In this document: positions 55,654 to 63,674 of the stretch, piece after piece
How positions within the stretch are numbered: the stretch's first letter is position 1
Layout of the letters: the number at the start of each line of letters is the position of its first letter
Source of the DNA: Streptomyces sp. PT12
Lineage (GTDB): Bacteria; Actinomycetota; Actinomycetes; Streptomycetales; Streptomycetaceae
Assembly (NCBI RefSeq): GCF_003311645.1
Contig: NZ_QEST01000096.1
Span: 62,001 to 126,000 of the forward strand
Reading direction: 5' to 3'
DNA length: 64,000 nucleotides
The notes under the pieces: generated by a model
Seen by the model: only the letters and a program-made list of their open reading frames with translations
Databases searched by the model: none
Told to the model about the DNA's origin: nothing
Made by a program: the position numbers and the translations under genes

Positions 55654-56352
55654 TCAGGCCGCGAGGCGGGCCTCGATCCCGTCGAGGATGAGGTCGAGGC
55701 CGCGCCTGAACCCCCCGTCGGCGTCGCCGTCCGTCACATCGGCCTCGCGAGCGAGCGCCGGATAGCGGTCCGCGTGCGCGAGGACATGGCGGCGGACCTG
55801 GCGGCGCAGCTTCGCCTCGTGTTCGGGATCGGTCACGGTCAAACGCCAGACGTTCTCCGCGGCGACAAATCCATGCACGTAGGCAAAGAGGGTGTTCACG
55901 GCGGCGTTGAGTTCGAGCGGTGGCAGCCCGGCCCTGGCGAGGGTCGCGTAGAAGCGGTCGGAACGCGCGAGCGACGTCGGGCCGATGAGCGGCCGGGTGC
56001 CGATCAACGTGGTGATCCAGACGTGGCGGCGCATCACCTGGCGGCTCTGCTCGACGCGCCGGGTCAACGCGGTGCGCCAGTCGACGCCGTCGTCGTCATC
56101 GAGCGCCAACTCGCCCATCACCGCGTCGAGCGCGAGGTCGAGCACGTCCTCGCGGGTCTCGACATAGGAGTAGAGCGACATCGTGCCCGCGCGCAGCCTG
56201 GCGGCCAGGCGGCGCATGGAGAACCCCTCCACTCCCTCGCTGTCCAGCAGGTCCACGGCGGCCTCGACGATCCGCTCCCGCGACAGCCGTGGCCTACGCC
56301 CACCCCCGTCGTCCCGGAACCAGAGGCTCGGTTGTCCACGCCGCCTCGTCAC
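55654..56352 (-). CDS. TetR family transcriptional regulator
   Basis: About 232 residues. The HTH region is FSMRRLAARLRAGTMSLYSY, typical of TetR proteins with the TetR_C domain that bind small drugs or metabolites. An upstream ATG at 56412 exists, but a perfect operator-like palindrome (56376-56397) would fall inside the coding region, so I set the start at GTG 56352. It is divergent from a DUF885-like peptidase gene that shares the operator, so it probably represses that gene. Confidence 0.85.
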   Translation of the reverse strand: MTRRRGQPSLWFRDDGGGRRPRLSRERIVEAAVDLLDSEGVEGFSMRRLAARLRAGTMSLYSYVETREDVLDLALDAVMGELALDDDDGVDWRTALTRRVEQSRQVMRRHVWITTLIGTRPLIGPTSLARSDRFYATLARAGLPPLELNAAVNTLFAYVHGFVAAENVWRLTVTDPEHEAKLRRQVRRHVLAHADRYPALAREADVTDGDADGGFRRGLDLILDGIEARLAA

Positions 56353-56375
56353 CCACGCCCGCCTTTCGTCCGTAC

Positions 56376-56397
56376 GCCGTACGGTTTTCCGTACGGC
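56376..56397. promoter_or_regulatory. perfect TetR-type operator
   Basis: GCCGTACGG and CCGTACGGC are perfect 9-base arms around TTTT, preceded by another CGTACGCCGTACG overlap. It lies between the divergent tetR and peptidase genes, 14 bases from the peptidase ATG. Confidence 0.75.
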
Positions 56398-56410
56398 TAG
56401 CTTCTCTTCC

Positions 56411-57694
56411 ATGGCCGATGCGATAGCACCATCACATGAGTCCCCGGAGTCCGCGTCCTGGCTGCGTGATTACGCGATGCTCGCCCTGCGCGTCAACCGG
56501 GCGGTGACGGGGGAGGGCAGCGGAACACTGCTGATCCACCGGGGCCCAGCGGCATGGGCGAACGAGGTGGCGGGCGAGGAGCCGCGCCCGGCGGGCCAGT
56601 TGGCCGACGACGCGGAACGGCTGCTGGCCGACCCGCCGTTCACGCCGGCGCGCGCCGCGTATCTCACGGCGCAGGTGCGATCGCTGCGCGCGGTGGCCCG
56701 GCGCGCGGCGGGCGTGCGCGAGCCGCTGAGCGCCTACGCGCGCGCCTGTCTGGGGATCGAGGCCGGATGGGTGCCCGAGCCGGTCTTCGAGGAGGCGCAC
56801 GACCGGCTCGCCACGGCGCTGCCCTCCGGCGCGCGGGGAACGACGCACCACCGCCTGCACGCCTGGCGCCGGGCGCACACGCTGCCGCGGAGGCGCCGGG
56901 ACGAGCTACCGCGCCTGGTGCTGGCGGCCGTGGCCGAGACCCGCGCCAGGACGAGCGCGGCCATCGTGCCGCTGCCGGACGAGGACGTGCGCTGCACGGT
57001 GGTGCCGCGGGCGCACTTCCTGGCGGCCGGGCACCACGAGAGCGGGGGCCGCTCGACGCTGTTCGTCAACGGGGGGCTGCCGTTCAACCTCGCCGACCTG
57101 CTCTCCGTCGTCGCCCACGAGGGCCACCCGGGGCACATCGCCGAGTCGCTGCTCAAGGAGCACCACCCGGACTGCCGGACGCGTTTCCTGCTCAGCCCGC
57201 CGTTCGTGCTCAGCGAGGGGATGGGGCTGCGCGCCCAGGAGGTGATCTTCCCCGGCGACGAGGCGCGGGAGTGGCTGGAACGCCACGTGCTCGGCCCGTT
57301 CGGCATCGCCCCCGACGGCGCGGACCTCGCCGCGATCCACGACGCGCGCAACGCGCTCTGGGGCGCGTGGGCCAACGCCGCGCTCCTCGCCGACAAGGGG
57401 CGCCCCGAGGCGGAGGTCCGCGCCTACCTGGCGCGTTGGGCGCTGCTCGACGACGCGGAGGTGGACGCGGCGATGGCGTCCGTGGCCGCGCCGGGGATGG
57501 GGGTGTATGTCCTCGGCTACTACCACGGCTGGCGCACGGTGGGCGCGTGGCTTGACACGGGGGCGCCCGAGGAACGGAACGCGCGGGTGCGGCGGCTGCT
57601 CACCGAGCCGCTGCTGCCCGCCGACATCGCGGTCGGCGGGCCCGAGGGGCGGCCCCGGCCCGAGGGGCGGCCCCGGCGGGGTCAACTCGCGTAG
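56411..57694 (+). CDS. DUF885-like putative metallopeptidase
   Basis: A 427-residue protein. VVAHEGHPGHIAESLL carries the HExxxxH-like zinc motif of DUF885-type peptidases, and FVLSEGMGLRAQEV supplies the downstream Glu. No signal peptide is seen, so it is probably cytosolic. The substrate is unknown. It is divergent from tetR with a shared operator. The C-terminal tail is a short Gly-Pro-Glu-Gly-Arg-Pro repeat (57648-57680). It overlaps the convergent small gene by 13 bases. Confidence 0.75.
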   Translation: MADAIAPSHESPESASWLRDYAMLALRVNRAVTGEGSGTLLIHRGPAAWANEVAGEEPRPAGQLADDAERLLADPPFTPARAAYLTAQVRSLRAVARRAAGVREPLSAYARACLGIEAGWVPEPVFEEAHDRLATALPSGARGTTHHRLHAWRRAHTLPRRRRDELPRLVLAAVAETRARTSAAIVPLPDEDVRCTVVPRAHFLAAGHHESGGRSTLFVNGGLPFNLADLLSVVAHEGHPGHIAESLLKEHHPDCRTRFLLSPPFVLSEGMGLRAQEVIFPGDEAREWLERHVLGPFGIAPDGADLAAIHDARNALWGAWANAALLADKGRPEAEVRAYLARWALLDDAEVDAAMASVAAPGMGVYVLGYYHGWRTVGAWLDTGAPEERNARVRRLLTEPLLPADIAVGGPEGRPRPEGRPRRGQLA

Positions 57695-57876
57695 CGCAGC
57701 ATCCAGTCGGTGTCGGGGTTCCGTCCGAACGACGGGTCGGCGGGCGGGGACGCCGGGCTCTCCTCGACCATGTCGCCGGGGGCGACGCGGGGCGGCAGCT
57801 GCCCGAACCTGGCCGCCCGTGCCGCGGCCGCCTCGTCGGGGGTGTCCGGCGCGTCGGCGGTACGCGTTGTGTCCAT
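57682..57876 (-). CDS. small conserved streptomycete protein of unknown function
   Basis: A 64-residue acidic protein: DEAAAARAARFGQLPPRVAP then DMVEESPASPP and a C-terminal NPDTDWMLRYAS. I recognise this pattern (ARFGxLPxRV...DMVE...WxLRY) as a small conserved actinobacterial protein. It has no membrane segment and may bind a partner. ATG at 57876 has GGCAGGTGA upstream. Confidence 0.7.
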   Translation of the reverse strand: MDTTRTADAPDTPDEAAAARAARFGQLPPRVAPGDMVEESPASPPADPSFGRNPDTDWMLRYAS

Positions 57877-58007
57877 GGGGTCACCTGCCGTTCCGGAAGC
57901 GGGGACCCGAACGGCCCCCTCGCCGCCAGAGTACTCCCGCGCAGACCGCCGCCGACGGGCGCTGAGCGCCGCCGACGGGCGCTGACGGGCCTGGGGGCCA
58001 CGGGCCC

Positions 58008-58382
58008 TCAGGGCAGCGCGGGCGGCTCGCCCGGGGGCGCCTGCTGGCGCTGCCGCTCGGCCCACTGCCGGGTCTCGTCGGCGCGGATCGCCTCGACCGC
58101 GGCGAGCAGCTCGGCCCGGGCCGCCTCGTCGCGCTCGGCCTCGGGCAGCAGCTGGTAGCGGTCGAGCGCGCGGCGCAGCGCGTCCCACGCGTGACCGGCC
58201 ACCGCCCAGCGCGGCCCGGGGCCGAAGACCTGGCGGAAGCCCGTGCAGAACAGCGTCACCGCGGCGATCGTCGCGGTCAGCCAGGGCTCGGCCCGAAGCC
58301 CCGCGGCGACGACCGTGCCCGAGGCGGCCGCGAGGGCGACCAGCTCGACGAGCCGGTGGAGGCGGCGGTTGTTGTCGCGCAC
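58008..58382 (-). CDS. DUF4231-like small membrane protein, N-terminus uncertain
   Basis: At least 124 residues. It has NNRRLHRLVELVALAAASGT then VVAAGLRAEPWLTATIAAVT (two helices), the FRQVFGPGPRWAVAGHAW signature, and a charged tail. In frame upstream, PDPLLARDRRDLAFYERVR looks genuine, but that extension has no ATG, GTG or TTG. A GTG at 58486 overlapping the acetyltransferase stop (GTGA) is the natural start yet is in another frame. A frameshift near the palindrome at 58452-58466 would explain this; otherwise translation starts at GTG 58382. Confidence 0.6.
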   Translation of the reverse strand: MRDNNRRLHRLVELVALAAASGTVVAAGLRAEPWLTATIAAVTLFCTGFRQVFGPGPRWAVAGHAWDALRRALDRYQLLPEAERDEAARAELLAAVEAIRADETRQWAERQRQQAPPGEPPALP

Positions 58383-58482
58383 CCGCTCGTAGAACGCCAG
58401 GTCGCGCCGGTCCCGGGCCAGCAGGGGGTCGGGGGCGCCGGTCCAGGGGTCGGGAGAGCGCTCACCGGCGGCGCCCGGCGCG

Positions 58483-58995
58483 TCACCCGCCGTGGCCCTG
58501 GGCCTTCGCGACGGGCGGTTCGGTGAGGGGCCGGTCAGTGAGCGGCCGCTCCGTGAGGGACCGCGCCATGACGTGATGCGGGCCCACGCCCTCGATCACG
58601 AACTCCTCGCCCACGACGGAGAATCCGTGCCGCACATAGAAACCGACCGCCTCGACGCGGCCGTTGCACCACAGCAACTCCGCGCCGCGCAGGGCCGCTT
58701 CGGTCCCCGCCGCACCCAGCAGCGCCGCGCCGAAGCCACGCCCGCGCACGGCGGGCGCCGACGCCATGCCCCTGATGCGGTGGGCGACCCTCGGATCGCC
58801 GGGCAGCGGCTCGGGGAACAGGCTGACGCACGCTAGCACTTCGGCGCCCTCGCCATCGAACGCCGCCAGGTGGTAGGTGTCCTCCCGCGCGTCCTCGGCG
58901 AACTCGGCGGCGTTGCGCGGGTGTCCGGGCCGGAGCACCCGCCAGCGCAGATCGAGGACCGCGTCGCGGGGAACGACCTCGGTGCGGATGGTCAT
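58483..58995 (-). CDS. GNAT N-acetyltransferase
   Basis: A 170-residue protein. RIRGMASAPAVRGRGFGAAL is the acetyl-CoA binding motif A, and ELLWCNGRVEAVGFYVRHGF is motif B. It acetylates an unknown amine. The C-terminal tail (SLTERPLTDRPLTEPP) is a 15-18 base tandem repeat at 58518-58560. It lies upstream of the DUF4231-like gene on the same strand. Intact and of normal length apart from the repeated tail. Confidence 0.85.
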   Translation of the reverse strand: MTIRTEVVPRDAVLDLRWRVLRPGHPRNAAEFAEDAREDTYHLAAFDGEGAEVLACVSLFPEPLPGDPRVAHRIRGMASAPAVRGRGFGAALLGAAGTEAALRGAELLWCNGRVEAVGFYVRHGFSVVGEEFVIEGVGPHHVMARSLTERPLTDRPLTEPPVAKAQGHGG

Positions 58996-59071
58996 GCCCG
59001 CACCCTACGCGCGCTCGTCCGGGTGAAGGCCGCCAGGGATGGCGTGGGGGGCGCCCGCGTGGACTACGGTC

Positions 59072-59719
59072 ATGATCATGCGCTGGAAGACGTACGGCGA
59101 ACGGCAGGTGTACACCAACCCTTGGCTGAACTTGTGCTTGATCGATGTCGAACTCCCCGACGGACAACGGTTCGACCACCATGTGGTCCGCCTCAGACAC
59201 CTCGCGGTGGCCGTCGTGCTGAACGAGCGCCGCGAGGTGCTGATGCTGTGGCGCCACCGGTTCATCACCGACGCGTGGGCGTGGGAGCTGCCCATGGGCC
59301 TGGTCGAGGAGGGCGAGACCCCGGCGGCGACGGCGGCGCGCGAGGTCGAGGAGGAGACCGGATGGCGGCCAGGGCCGATGCGGCCGTTGATCTACGCCGA
59401 GCCCGCCAACGGCATCACCGACGCCGAGCACCACGTCTTCCGCGCGGACACCGCGACCCATATCGGCCCACCGACCGAGCTGAACGAGTCCGACCGCATC
59501 GAGTGGATCCCCGTCGACCGGATCAGGGGCATGATCGACCGCCGCGAGATCATCAGCGGCGGCTCACTGGTCGGGCTGCTGTATCTGCTGGTCGACGGGG
59601 TGGGCGGCGGAGTCGACGGAGTTGACAAGGGCGGCGGCGTTGACGTGGTCGACAGGGTCGGCGGCGTTGACGTGGTTGACGGCGTTGACGTGGTTGACGG
59701 CGTTGACAGGGCGCTGTGA
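59072..59719 (+). CDS. NUDIX hydrolase with repetitive C-terminal tail
   Basis: A 215-residue protein. The NUDIX box is GLVEEGETPAATAAREVEEE then TGWR, with all Glu residues needed for metal binding, in an ADP-ribose pyrophosphatase-like fold. The first about 170 residues are a full domain. The last 41 residues are only Val, Asp, Gly and a few others, from a tandem DNA repeat. The start may be ATG 59072 or 59078. Role: hydrolysis of a nucleoside diphosphate derivative. Confidence 0.88.
   Translation: MIMRWKTYGERQVYTNPWLNLCLIDVELPDGQRFDHHVVRLRHLAVAVVLNERREVLMLWRHRFITDAWAWELPMGLVEEGETPAATAAREVEEETGWRPGPMRPLIYAEPANGITDAEHHVFRADTATHIGPPTELNESDRIEWIPVDRIRGMIDRREIISGGSLVGLLYLLVDGVGGGVDGVDKGGGVDVVDRVGGVDVVDGVDVVDGVDRAL
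59598..59713 (+). repeat. GTTGACGG-type tandem repeat encoding a Val-Asp-Gly tail
   Basis: Variants of GTCGACGGAGTTGACAAGGG and GGCGTTGACGTGGTTGAC follow one another until the stop of the NUDIX gene. The repeat keeps reading frame, giving VDGV, VDVVD and GGVDVVDG units. Confidence 0.8.
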
Positions 59720-59750
59720 CACGCGGACCGACCCGATTCACGTTCGCCCT

Positions 59751-59790
59751 CGCTGATATAAGTCGACGCTGATATAAGTCGACGCTGATA
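59751..59790. promoter_or_regulatory. 16-base direct repeats before the arsR-SRPBCC operon
   Basis: CGCTGATATAAGTCGA occurs twice in tandem (59751-59766, 59767-59782) followed by a half copy CGCTGATA. These are the most AT-rich bases in the area and end 10 bases before the GTG at 59801. They probably form the promoter and the binding site of the ArsR protein. Confidence 0.65.
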
Positions 59791-59800
59791 GCTTACCGCC

Positions 59801-60151
59801 GTGCACGCGTTCGACGTTCTCGGTGACCCCGTCAGGCGGCGCATCCTCGAGGTGCTCGCCGAAGGGGAACGGCCAGCCGGAGACATCGTGGGCGTCGTCC
59901 GGGCGGAGTTCGGGATATCGCAACCCGCCGTCTCGCAGCACCTCAAGGTGCTGCGCGAGTCCGGGTTCACCACGGTGCAGGCCGAGGGGACGCGGCGGCT
60001 GTACGCCGTCGCCCCCGAGCGCTTCGCCGAGGTGGACCGGTGGCTCGACCGCTTCGGCCGGTTCTGGAACCAGCGACTGGACGCGCTCGGCACGGAGTTG
60101 GCCCGCGGGAAGCGCCGGGCGAGAACGGGCGAGGAGGGCTCGGATGAGTGA
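59801..60151 (+). CDS. ArsR family transcriptional regulator
   Basis: A 116-residue winged-helix protein: FDVLGDPVRRRILEVLAEGE, then GISQPAVSQHLKVLRESGFT (recognition helix), then a short C-terminal helix. It belongs to the ArsR subgroup regularly found with SRPBCC/AHSA1 proteins and lacks a metal-binding Cys box. GTG at 59801 opens the conserved domain. Its end overlaps the next gene by 8 bases. Direct repeats upstream are likely its operator. Confidence 0.9.
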   Translation: MHAFDVLGDPVRRRILEVLAEGERPAGDIVGVVRAEFGISQPAVSQHLKVLRESGFTTVQAEGTRRLYAVAPERFAEVDRWLDRFGRFWNQRLDALGTELARGKRRARTGEEGSDE

Positions 60152-60764
60152 GCTGGTGGACCGGATCAACGCCGTGCGGCGTGAGGTTGTCACGACGGCG
60201 ATCGGCGGCCACGAGGGCAAGGCCGTGATCCTGCGGCGGCGTTACGACTCCCCCGCCGCCGACGTGTGGAACGCCTGCACCAGCCCCGAACGCCTCGCCC
60301 GCTGGCTCGCGCCGGTCAGCGGCGAGCTACGGCTGGGCGGCGCCTACGAGTTGGAGGGGAACGCCCGCGGTGAGGTGCTGGCGTGCCAGGAGCCGACGCT
60401 GCTGCGGGTGAGCTGGATCTACGGCGAGGAGATCCCCGGCACCCCCGCGCCCGAGGTCACGCTGCGGCTGCCCCCTGACGGCGACGGCGCCACGCTCCTC
60501 GAGCTCGAGCATGTCGCCGTCGTCGACCCGGAGTTTTGGGACCGCTACGGTCCCGGGGCCGTCGGGGTGGGCTGGGACCTGGCCCTGATCGGCCTGGAGG
60601 CCCACCTCGGCGGCACGGAGGCGAAGGAGGAACGGGAGTTCATCCTCGGCAGCGCCGAGCGCTGGCGCGCGGCGCACGAGGCGTCGGGCGCGGACGCCGC
60701 CGAGGCGGAGCGCTCGGCGGCCAACACCGCGGCCTTCTACGCCCCTGAGCCACAGGAGAGTTGA
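60144..60764 (+). CDS. SRPBCC (AHSA1-like) domain protein
   Basis: A 206-residue START-like fold: AVILRRRYDSPAADVWNACT, then RLARWLAPVSGELRLGGAYE, LRVSWIYGEE and LELEHVAVVDPEFWDRYGPG. These proteins form a cavity that binds small hydrophobic ligands, and in this pairing the ArsR partner controls their amount. Overlaps arsR by 8 bases (ATG 60144), so translation is coupled. The ligand is unknown. Confidence 0.85.
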   Translation: MSELVDRINAVRREVVTTAIGGHEGKAVILRRRYDSPAADVWNACTSPERLARWLAPVSGELRLGGAYELEGNARGEVLACQEPTLLRVSWIYGEEIPGTPAPEVTLRLPPDGDGATLLELEHVAVVDPEFWDRYGPGAVGVGWDLALIGLEAHLGGTEAKEEREFILGSAERWRAAHEASGADAAEAERSAANTAAFYAPEPQES

Positions 60765-60773
60765 CCGGCGCGG

Positions 60774-60808
60774 GACCGGGCCCGGGTCGGCCGGGACCGG
60801 GCCCGGTC
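60774..60808. terminator. GC-palindrome pair between convergent genes
   Basis: GACCGGGCCCGGGTC (60774-60788) and the perfect GACCGGGCCCGGTC (60795-60808) stand between the convergent SRPBCC and FAD reductase genes. Each can fold alone, or they can pair with each other, giving a two-way stop. The last bases include the reductase stop codon. Confidence 0.55.
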
Positions 60809-62081
60809 ACCCCTTGAGTCGGTCGCCGGGGACGAGGGACTCGAGCGGGGTCCCCGGGTCGGCGAGAGCCTCGGGATCCACGGGCAGCCCCGCGCGGACG
60901 AGCCGCTGGATCGGCTCGACCACGTCCCACACGTTCATGTTGAGCCCGGCCAGCACGCGGCCCTCGCGCAGCCAGAACGCGATGAACGCGCGCTTGGCCA
61001 GATCCCCCCTGAACACCACCCGGTCATACGCCCCCGGCGGCGCCCACCCCGAGTACTCGAGGCCCGCGTCGTACTGGTCGGAGAAGAAGTACGGCACCCG
61101 GTCGTAGACGACCTCGTGGCCCAGCATCGAACGGGCCGCCGCGGGACCCGAGTTGAGGGCGTTGGCCCAATGCTCCACGCGGAGCCTGCCGCCCTTGCCG
61201 CCGGGGTGCGCCACGGCGGCCACGTCCCCGGCGGCGAAGATCGCCGGGTCGCTGGTGCGCAGCGCGGCGTCCACGGCGATGCCGCCACCCTCGGAGAGCG
61301 CGATCCCGGCGCCCTCGGCCAGCGCGGTGCGCGGCCCGGCGCCGATCGCCGCGAGCACGGCCCGCGCGGGCAGCCGACGGCCGTCCTCGGTGGTGACACC
61401 CGCGACCACCCCGTCGCGCCCGGTGATCTCGGCGAGCCGGGTCCCGAAGTGGAACGTCACCCCGTGGAAGCGGTGCAACTCACTGAACACCGCCCCCACT
61501 TCGGGCCCCAGCACGCCGTGCAACGGAGTGGGCCCAGGCTCCACCACGATCACCTCGGCGCCCAACGTCCGTGCGGCGGCGGCCACTTCGAGACCGATCC
61601 AGCCCGCCCCCGCGATCACCAGCGGCTCGCCCGCCCCCGCCGTGCCGGTGAGCACGCCCCGCAGGTGGTCGGAGTGGGCAAGGCGGCGCAGATGGTGAAC
61701 GTTCGCCAACTGCGTTCCCGGGATGCCGAGTCGGTGCGGCTCGGCGCCCGTGGCCAGCAGCAGGGCGTCGTACGGCAGCCGTGTTCCGTCGCCGAGCCTG
61801 ACCTCGCGGGCCGCCCGGTCGATCGCGACGGCGGGCTGGCCCAGATGGAGCTCGATGCGGTTGTGGGCGTACCACGCCGGGGGGTGCACGAAAACGCTCT
61901 CCCTGACGGCCCGGCCGGTCAGGTAGTCCTTGGAGAGCGGGGGACGCTCGTAGGGCTGTTCGTGCTCGTCGCCGATGAGGATCACCCGGCCAGGGAAGCC
62001 CTCCTCACGCAACGTCTGGGCCGCCTTGGCCCCGGCCAGTCCACCGCCGATGATGACGAACGTCCGGTGTGTGCCGTCCAC
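60807..62081 (-). CDS. FAD-dependent NAD(P)H reductase (ferredoxin/nitrite reductase-like)
   Basis: A 424-residue flavoprotein of the Pyr_redox_2 type: TFVIIGGGLAGAKAAQTLRE (FAD), PYERPPLSKDYL, VIAGAGWIGLEVAAAARTLG (NAD) and IFAAGDVAAV (FAD). The C-terminal domain ends in a Reductase_C-like region. Such proteins pass electrons from NAD(P)H to ferredoxin or Rieske proteins. It could in principle serve the Rieske oxygenase at 38-39 kb, but its place beside dgt is conserved core context. GTG 62081 fits the family start. Confidence 0.85.
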   Translation of the reverse strand: MDGTHRTFVIIGGGLAGAKAAQTLREEGFPGRVILIGDEHEQPYERPPLSKDYLTGRAVRESVFVHPPAWYAHNRIELHLGQPAVAIDRAAREVRLGDGTRLPYDALLLATGAEPHRLGIPGTQLANVHHLRRLAHSDHLRGVLTGTAGAGEPLVIAGAGWIGLEVAAAARTLGAEVIVVEPGPTPLHGVLGPEVGAVFSELHRFHGVTFHFGTRLAEITGRDGVVAGVTTEDGRRLPARAVLAAIGAGPRTALAEGAGIALSEGGGIAVDAALRTSDPAIFAAGDVAAVAHPGGKGGRLRVEHWANALNSGPAAARSMLGHEVVYDRVPYFFSDQYDAGLEYSGWAPPGAYDRVVFRGDLAKRAFIAFWLREGRVLAGLNMNVWDVVEPIQRLVRAGLPVDPEALADPGTPLESLVPGDRLKG

Positions 62082-62194
62082 GCAGTGCCTCCCGATCTGG
62101 TGCGCCAATCCCAAGGAGCCTGCCCCACCAGCGGCTTGGCCGGAAGGGGGCACGTCGTCGCGGGACGCGCCGCGCCCTCGCGCGACGCGCCAGG

Positions 62195-63439
62195 TCACGG
62201 CCGAGTGAGCCGGGCGTGCAGGGAGCGCGCGGACGCGTCGGTGAGCGCCGCGAGTTGGTCGACGACGACGCGCAGCCGCTCGGCGTCGTCCGTGGCCGCG
62301 GCGAACAGCGCGCGGTACTGCGCGTCGAGCCCCTCGGGCGCGCGGACGACGAGGGCCTCGGCCAGCTCCCCGAGCACGGCGCGTTGCCGCGTCCTGATCG
62401 CCTCCTGGTCGGGGCGTTGCATCACATGGACGTCTGCGACCGCCTTGAGCACGTCACACTCCAGCCGGGTCGCCTCGGGAACGACCAGGTCGGCGGCGTA
62501 GCGGCGCAGCGGGCCCGGGCCGTACCTAGCGCGGGTGGCGCGTTCGGCGGCCAGGCAGAACCGCCCGATGAGCTGGCTCGTCGCGTCCTTGAGCCGGGCC
62601 TGCGCGAGCGCGCCGCCGTCGTAGCTCGTCGGCCACCACTCCTGGGCCATCAGCCGGTCGAGGGCCGCGGCGAGCGCGTCGTGCTCGGTGCCGGGGGGCG
62701 CGTACCGCTTGGCGGCGACGGTGAACACCTCGTCGCGCTCGGCCGTCGCGCGCAGCAGCCCCGGGGTGAGGTGCCCGGCGCGCAGCCCGTCCTCCATGTC
62801 GTGCACGGAGTAGGCGACATCGTCGGCCCAGTCCATGATCTGCGCCTCGAAGCAACGGCGTTCGGCGGGGGCGCCGGCGCGCAGCCAGGCGAAGACGGGC
62901 AGGTCGTCCTCGTACACGCCGTACTTGCGGCGGCTGGTGCCGCGCGGCCAGGGGTACTTGGTGGCGGCGTCGAGGGTGGCGCGGGTGAGGTTGAGGCCGA
63001 CGGAACGCGCCTGGGCGCCCGCGAAGCGCTTGGGTTCGAGCCGGGTGAGCAGGCGCAGCGACTGCGCGTTGGCCTCGAACCCGCCGCAGCCGTCGGCGAT
63101 CCGGTCGAGAACGCGCTCTCCGTTGTGCCCGAACGGCGGATGCCCGAGGTCGTGCGCGAGGCACGCCGCCTCGACGATGTCGGGGTCGGACCCGAACGCC
63201 GCCCCGAGGTCGCGCCCGACCTGGGCGCACTCGAGGGAGTGGGTGAGCCGGGTGCGCGGCGCGGCGTCGGGATCGGGGGCGTCGGGCGTGACGACCTGGG
63301 TCTTCCCCGCGAGACGGCGCAGGGCGGCCGAGTGCTGGACCCGCGCCCGGTCCCGCTGGAACGCGGTGCGCCCAGGCCGCTTGTCGGCCTCCGGATCCCA
63401 CCGCTCGGCGGCGGCCTCGTCATACCCTGCGACGTGCAT
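62195..63439 (-). CDS. dgt: deoxyguanosinetriphosphate triphosphohydrolase
   Basis: A 414-residue HD-domain enzyme. Metal ligands are in [15 protein letters not shown] and [16 protein letters not shown] (HD pair); [19 protein letters not shown] is the third segment. It removes triphosphate from dGTP or other dNTPs and so balances the nucleotide pool. ATG 63439 gives [17 protein letters not shown], close to the family start. A full palindrome (63537-63552) and a second (63604-63617) lie in the region upstream. Confidence 0.9.
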   Translation of the reverse strand: MHVAGYDEAAAERWDPEADKRPGRTAFQRDRARVQHSAALRRLAGKTQVVTPDAPDPDAAPRTRLTHSLECAQVGRDLGAAFGSDPDIVEAACLAHDLGHPPFGHNGERVLDRIADGCGGFEANAQSLRLLTRLEPKRFAGAQARSVGLNLTRATLDAATKYPWPRGTSRRKYGVYEDDLPVFAWLRAGAPAERRCFEAQIMDWADDVAYSVHDMEDGLRAGHLTPGLLRATAERDEVFTVAAKRYAPPGTEHDALAAALDRLMAQEWWPTSYDGGALAQARLKDATSQLIGRFCLAAERATRARYGPGPLRRYAADLVVPEATRLECDVLKAVADVHVMQRPDQEAIRTRQRAVLGELAEALVVRAPEGLDAQYRALFAAATDDAERLRVVVDQLAALTDASARSLHARLTRP

Positions 63440-63536
63440 ACGAACGAAGGTAGCCGCCCCACACCCGACCCGCCGCCCTCGGGGGCCAAGCGGGGCGGGG
63501 GCAGGGGCAGGGCGGGGGCGTGGCGGGCTAGGCAGC

Positions 63537-63617
63537 GGGAGAGCGCTCTCCCATAGCGCGAAAGCTTGCGCGGCCAAGTCCACCGTGCTGCATCCTCGCC
63601 CCGGGAGAGCGCTCTCC
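63537..63617. repeat. two exact window-wide palindromes upstream of dgt
   Basis: GGGAGAGCGCTCTCCC is perfect at 63537-63552. CCGGGAGAGCGCTCTCCGG (63601-63619) is an exact core with an extended arm. They are 65 bases apart in the gap between the methyltransferase and dgt genes, so they could act on dgt transcription. Confidence 0.85.
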
Positions 63618-63674
63618 GGAACCGGGCGAATCCTTTCTCCTGTAAGCCGCGCCCTCCGGGCGGGACCTTCGCGT

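Noticed and set aside
56411-56412. tetR start at ATG 56412 overlapping the peptidase ATG
   Set aside because: That start would place the perfect operator inside tetR and make the two starts coincide in CCATGG; GTG 56352 is more sensible.
63107-63123. Another palindrome copy (GAGAACGCGCTCTCC) in dgt
   Set aside because: The centre has an extra base and the arms do not align; counted as chance similarity.
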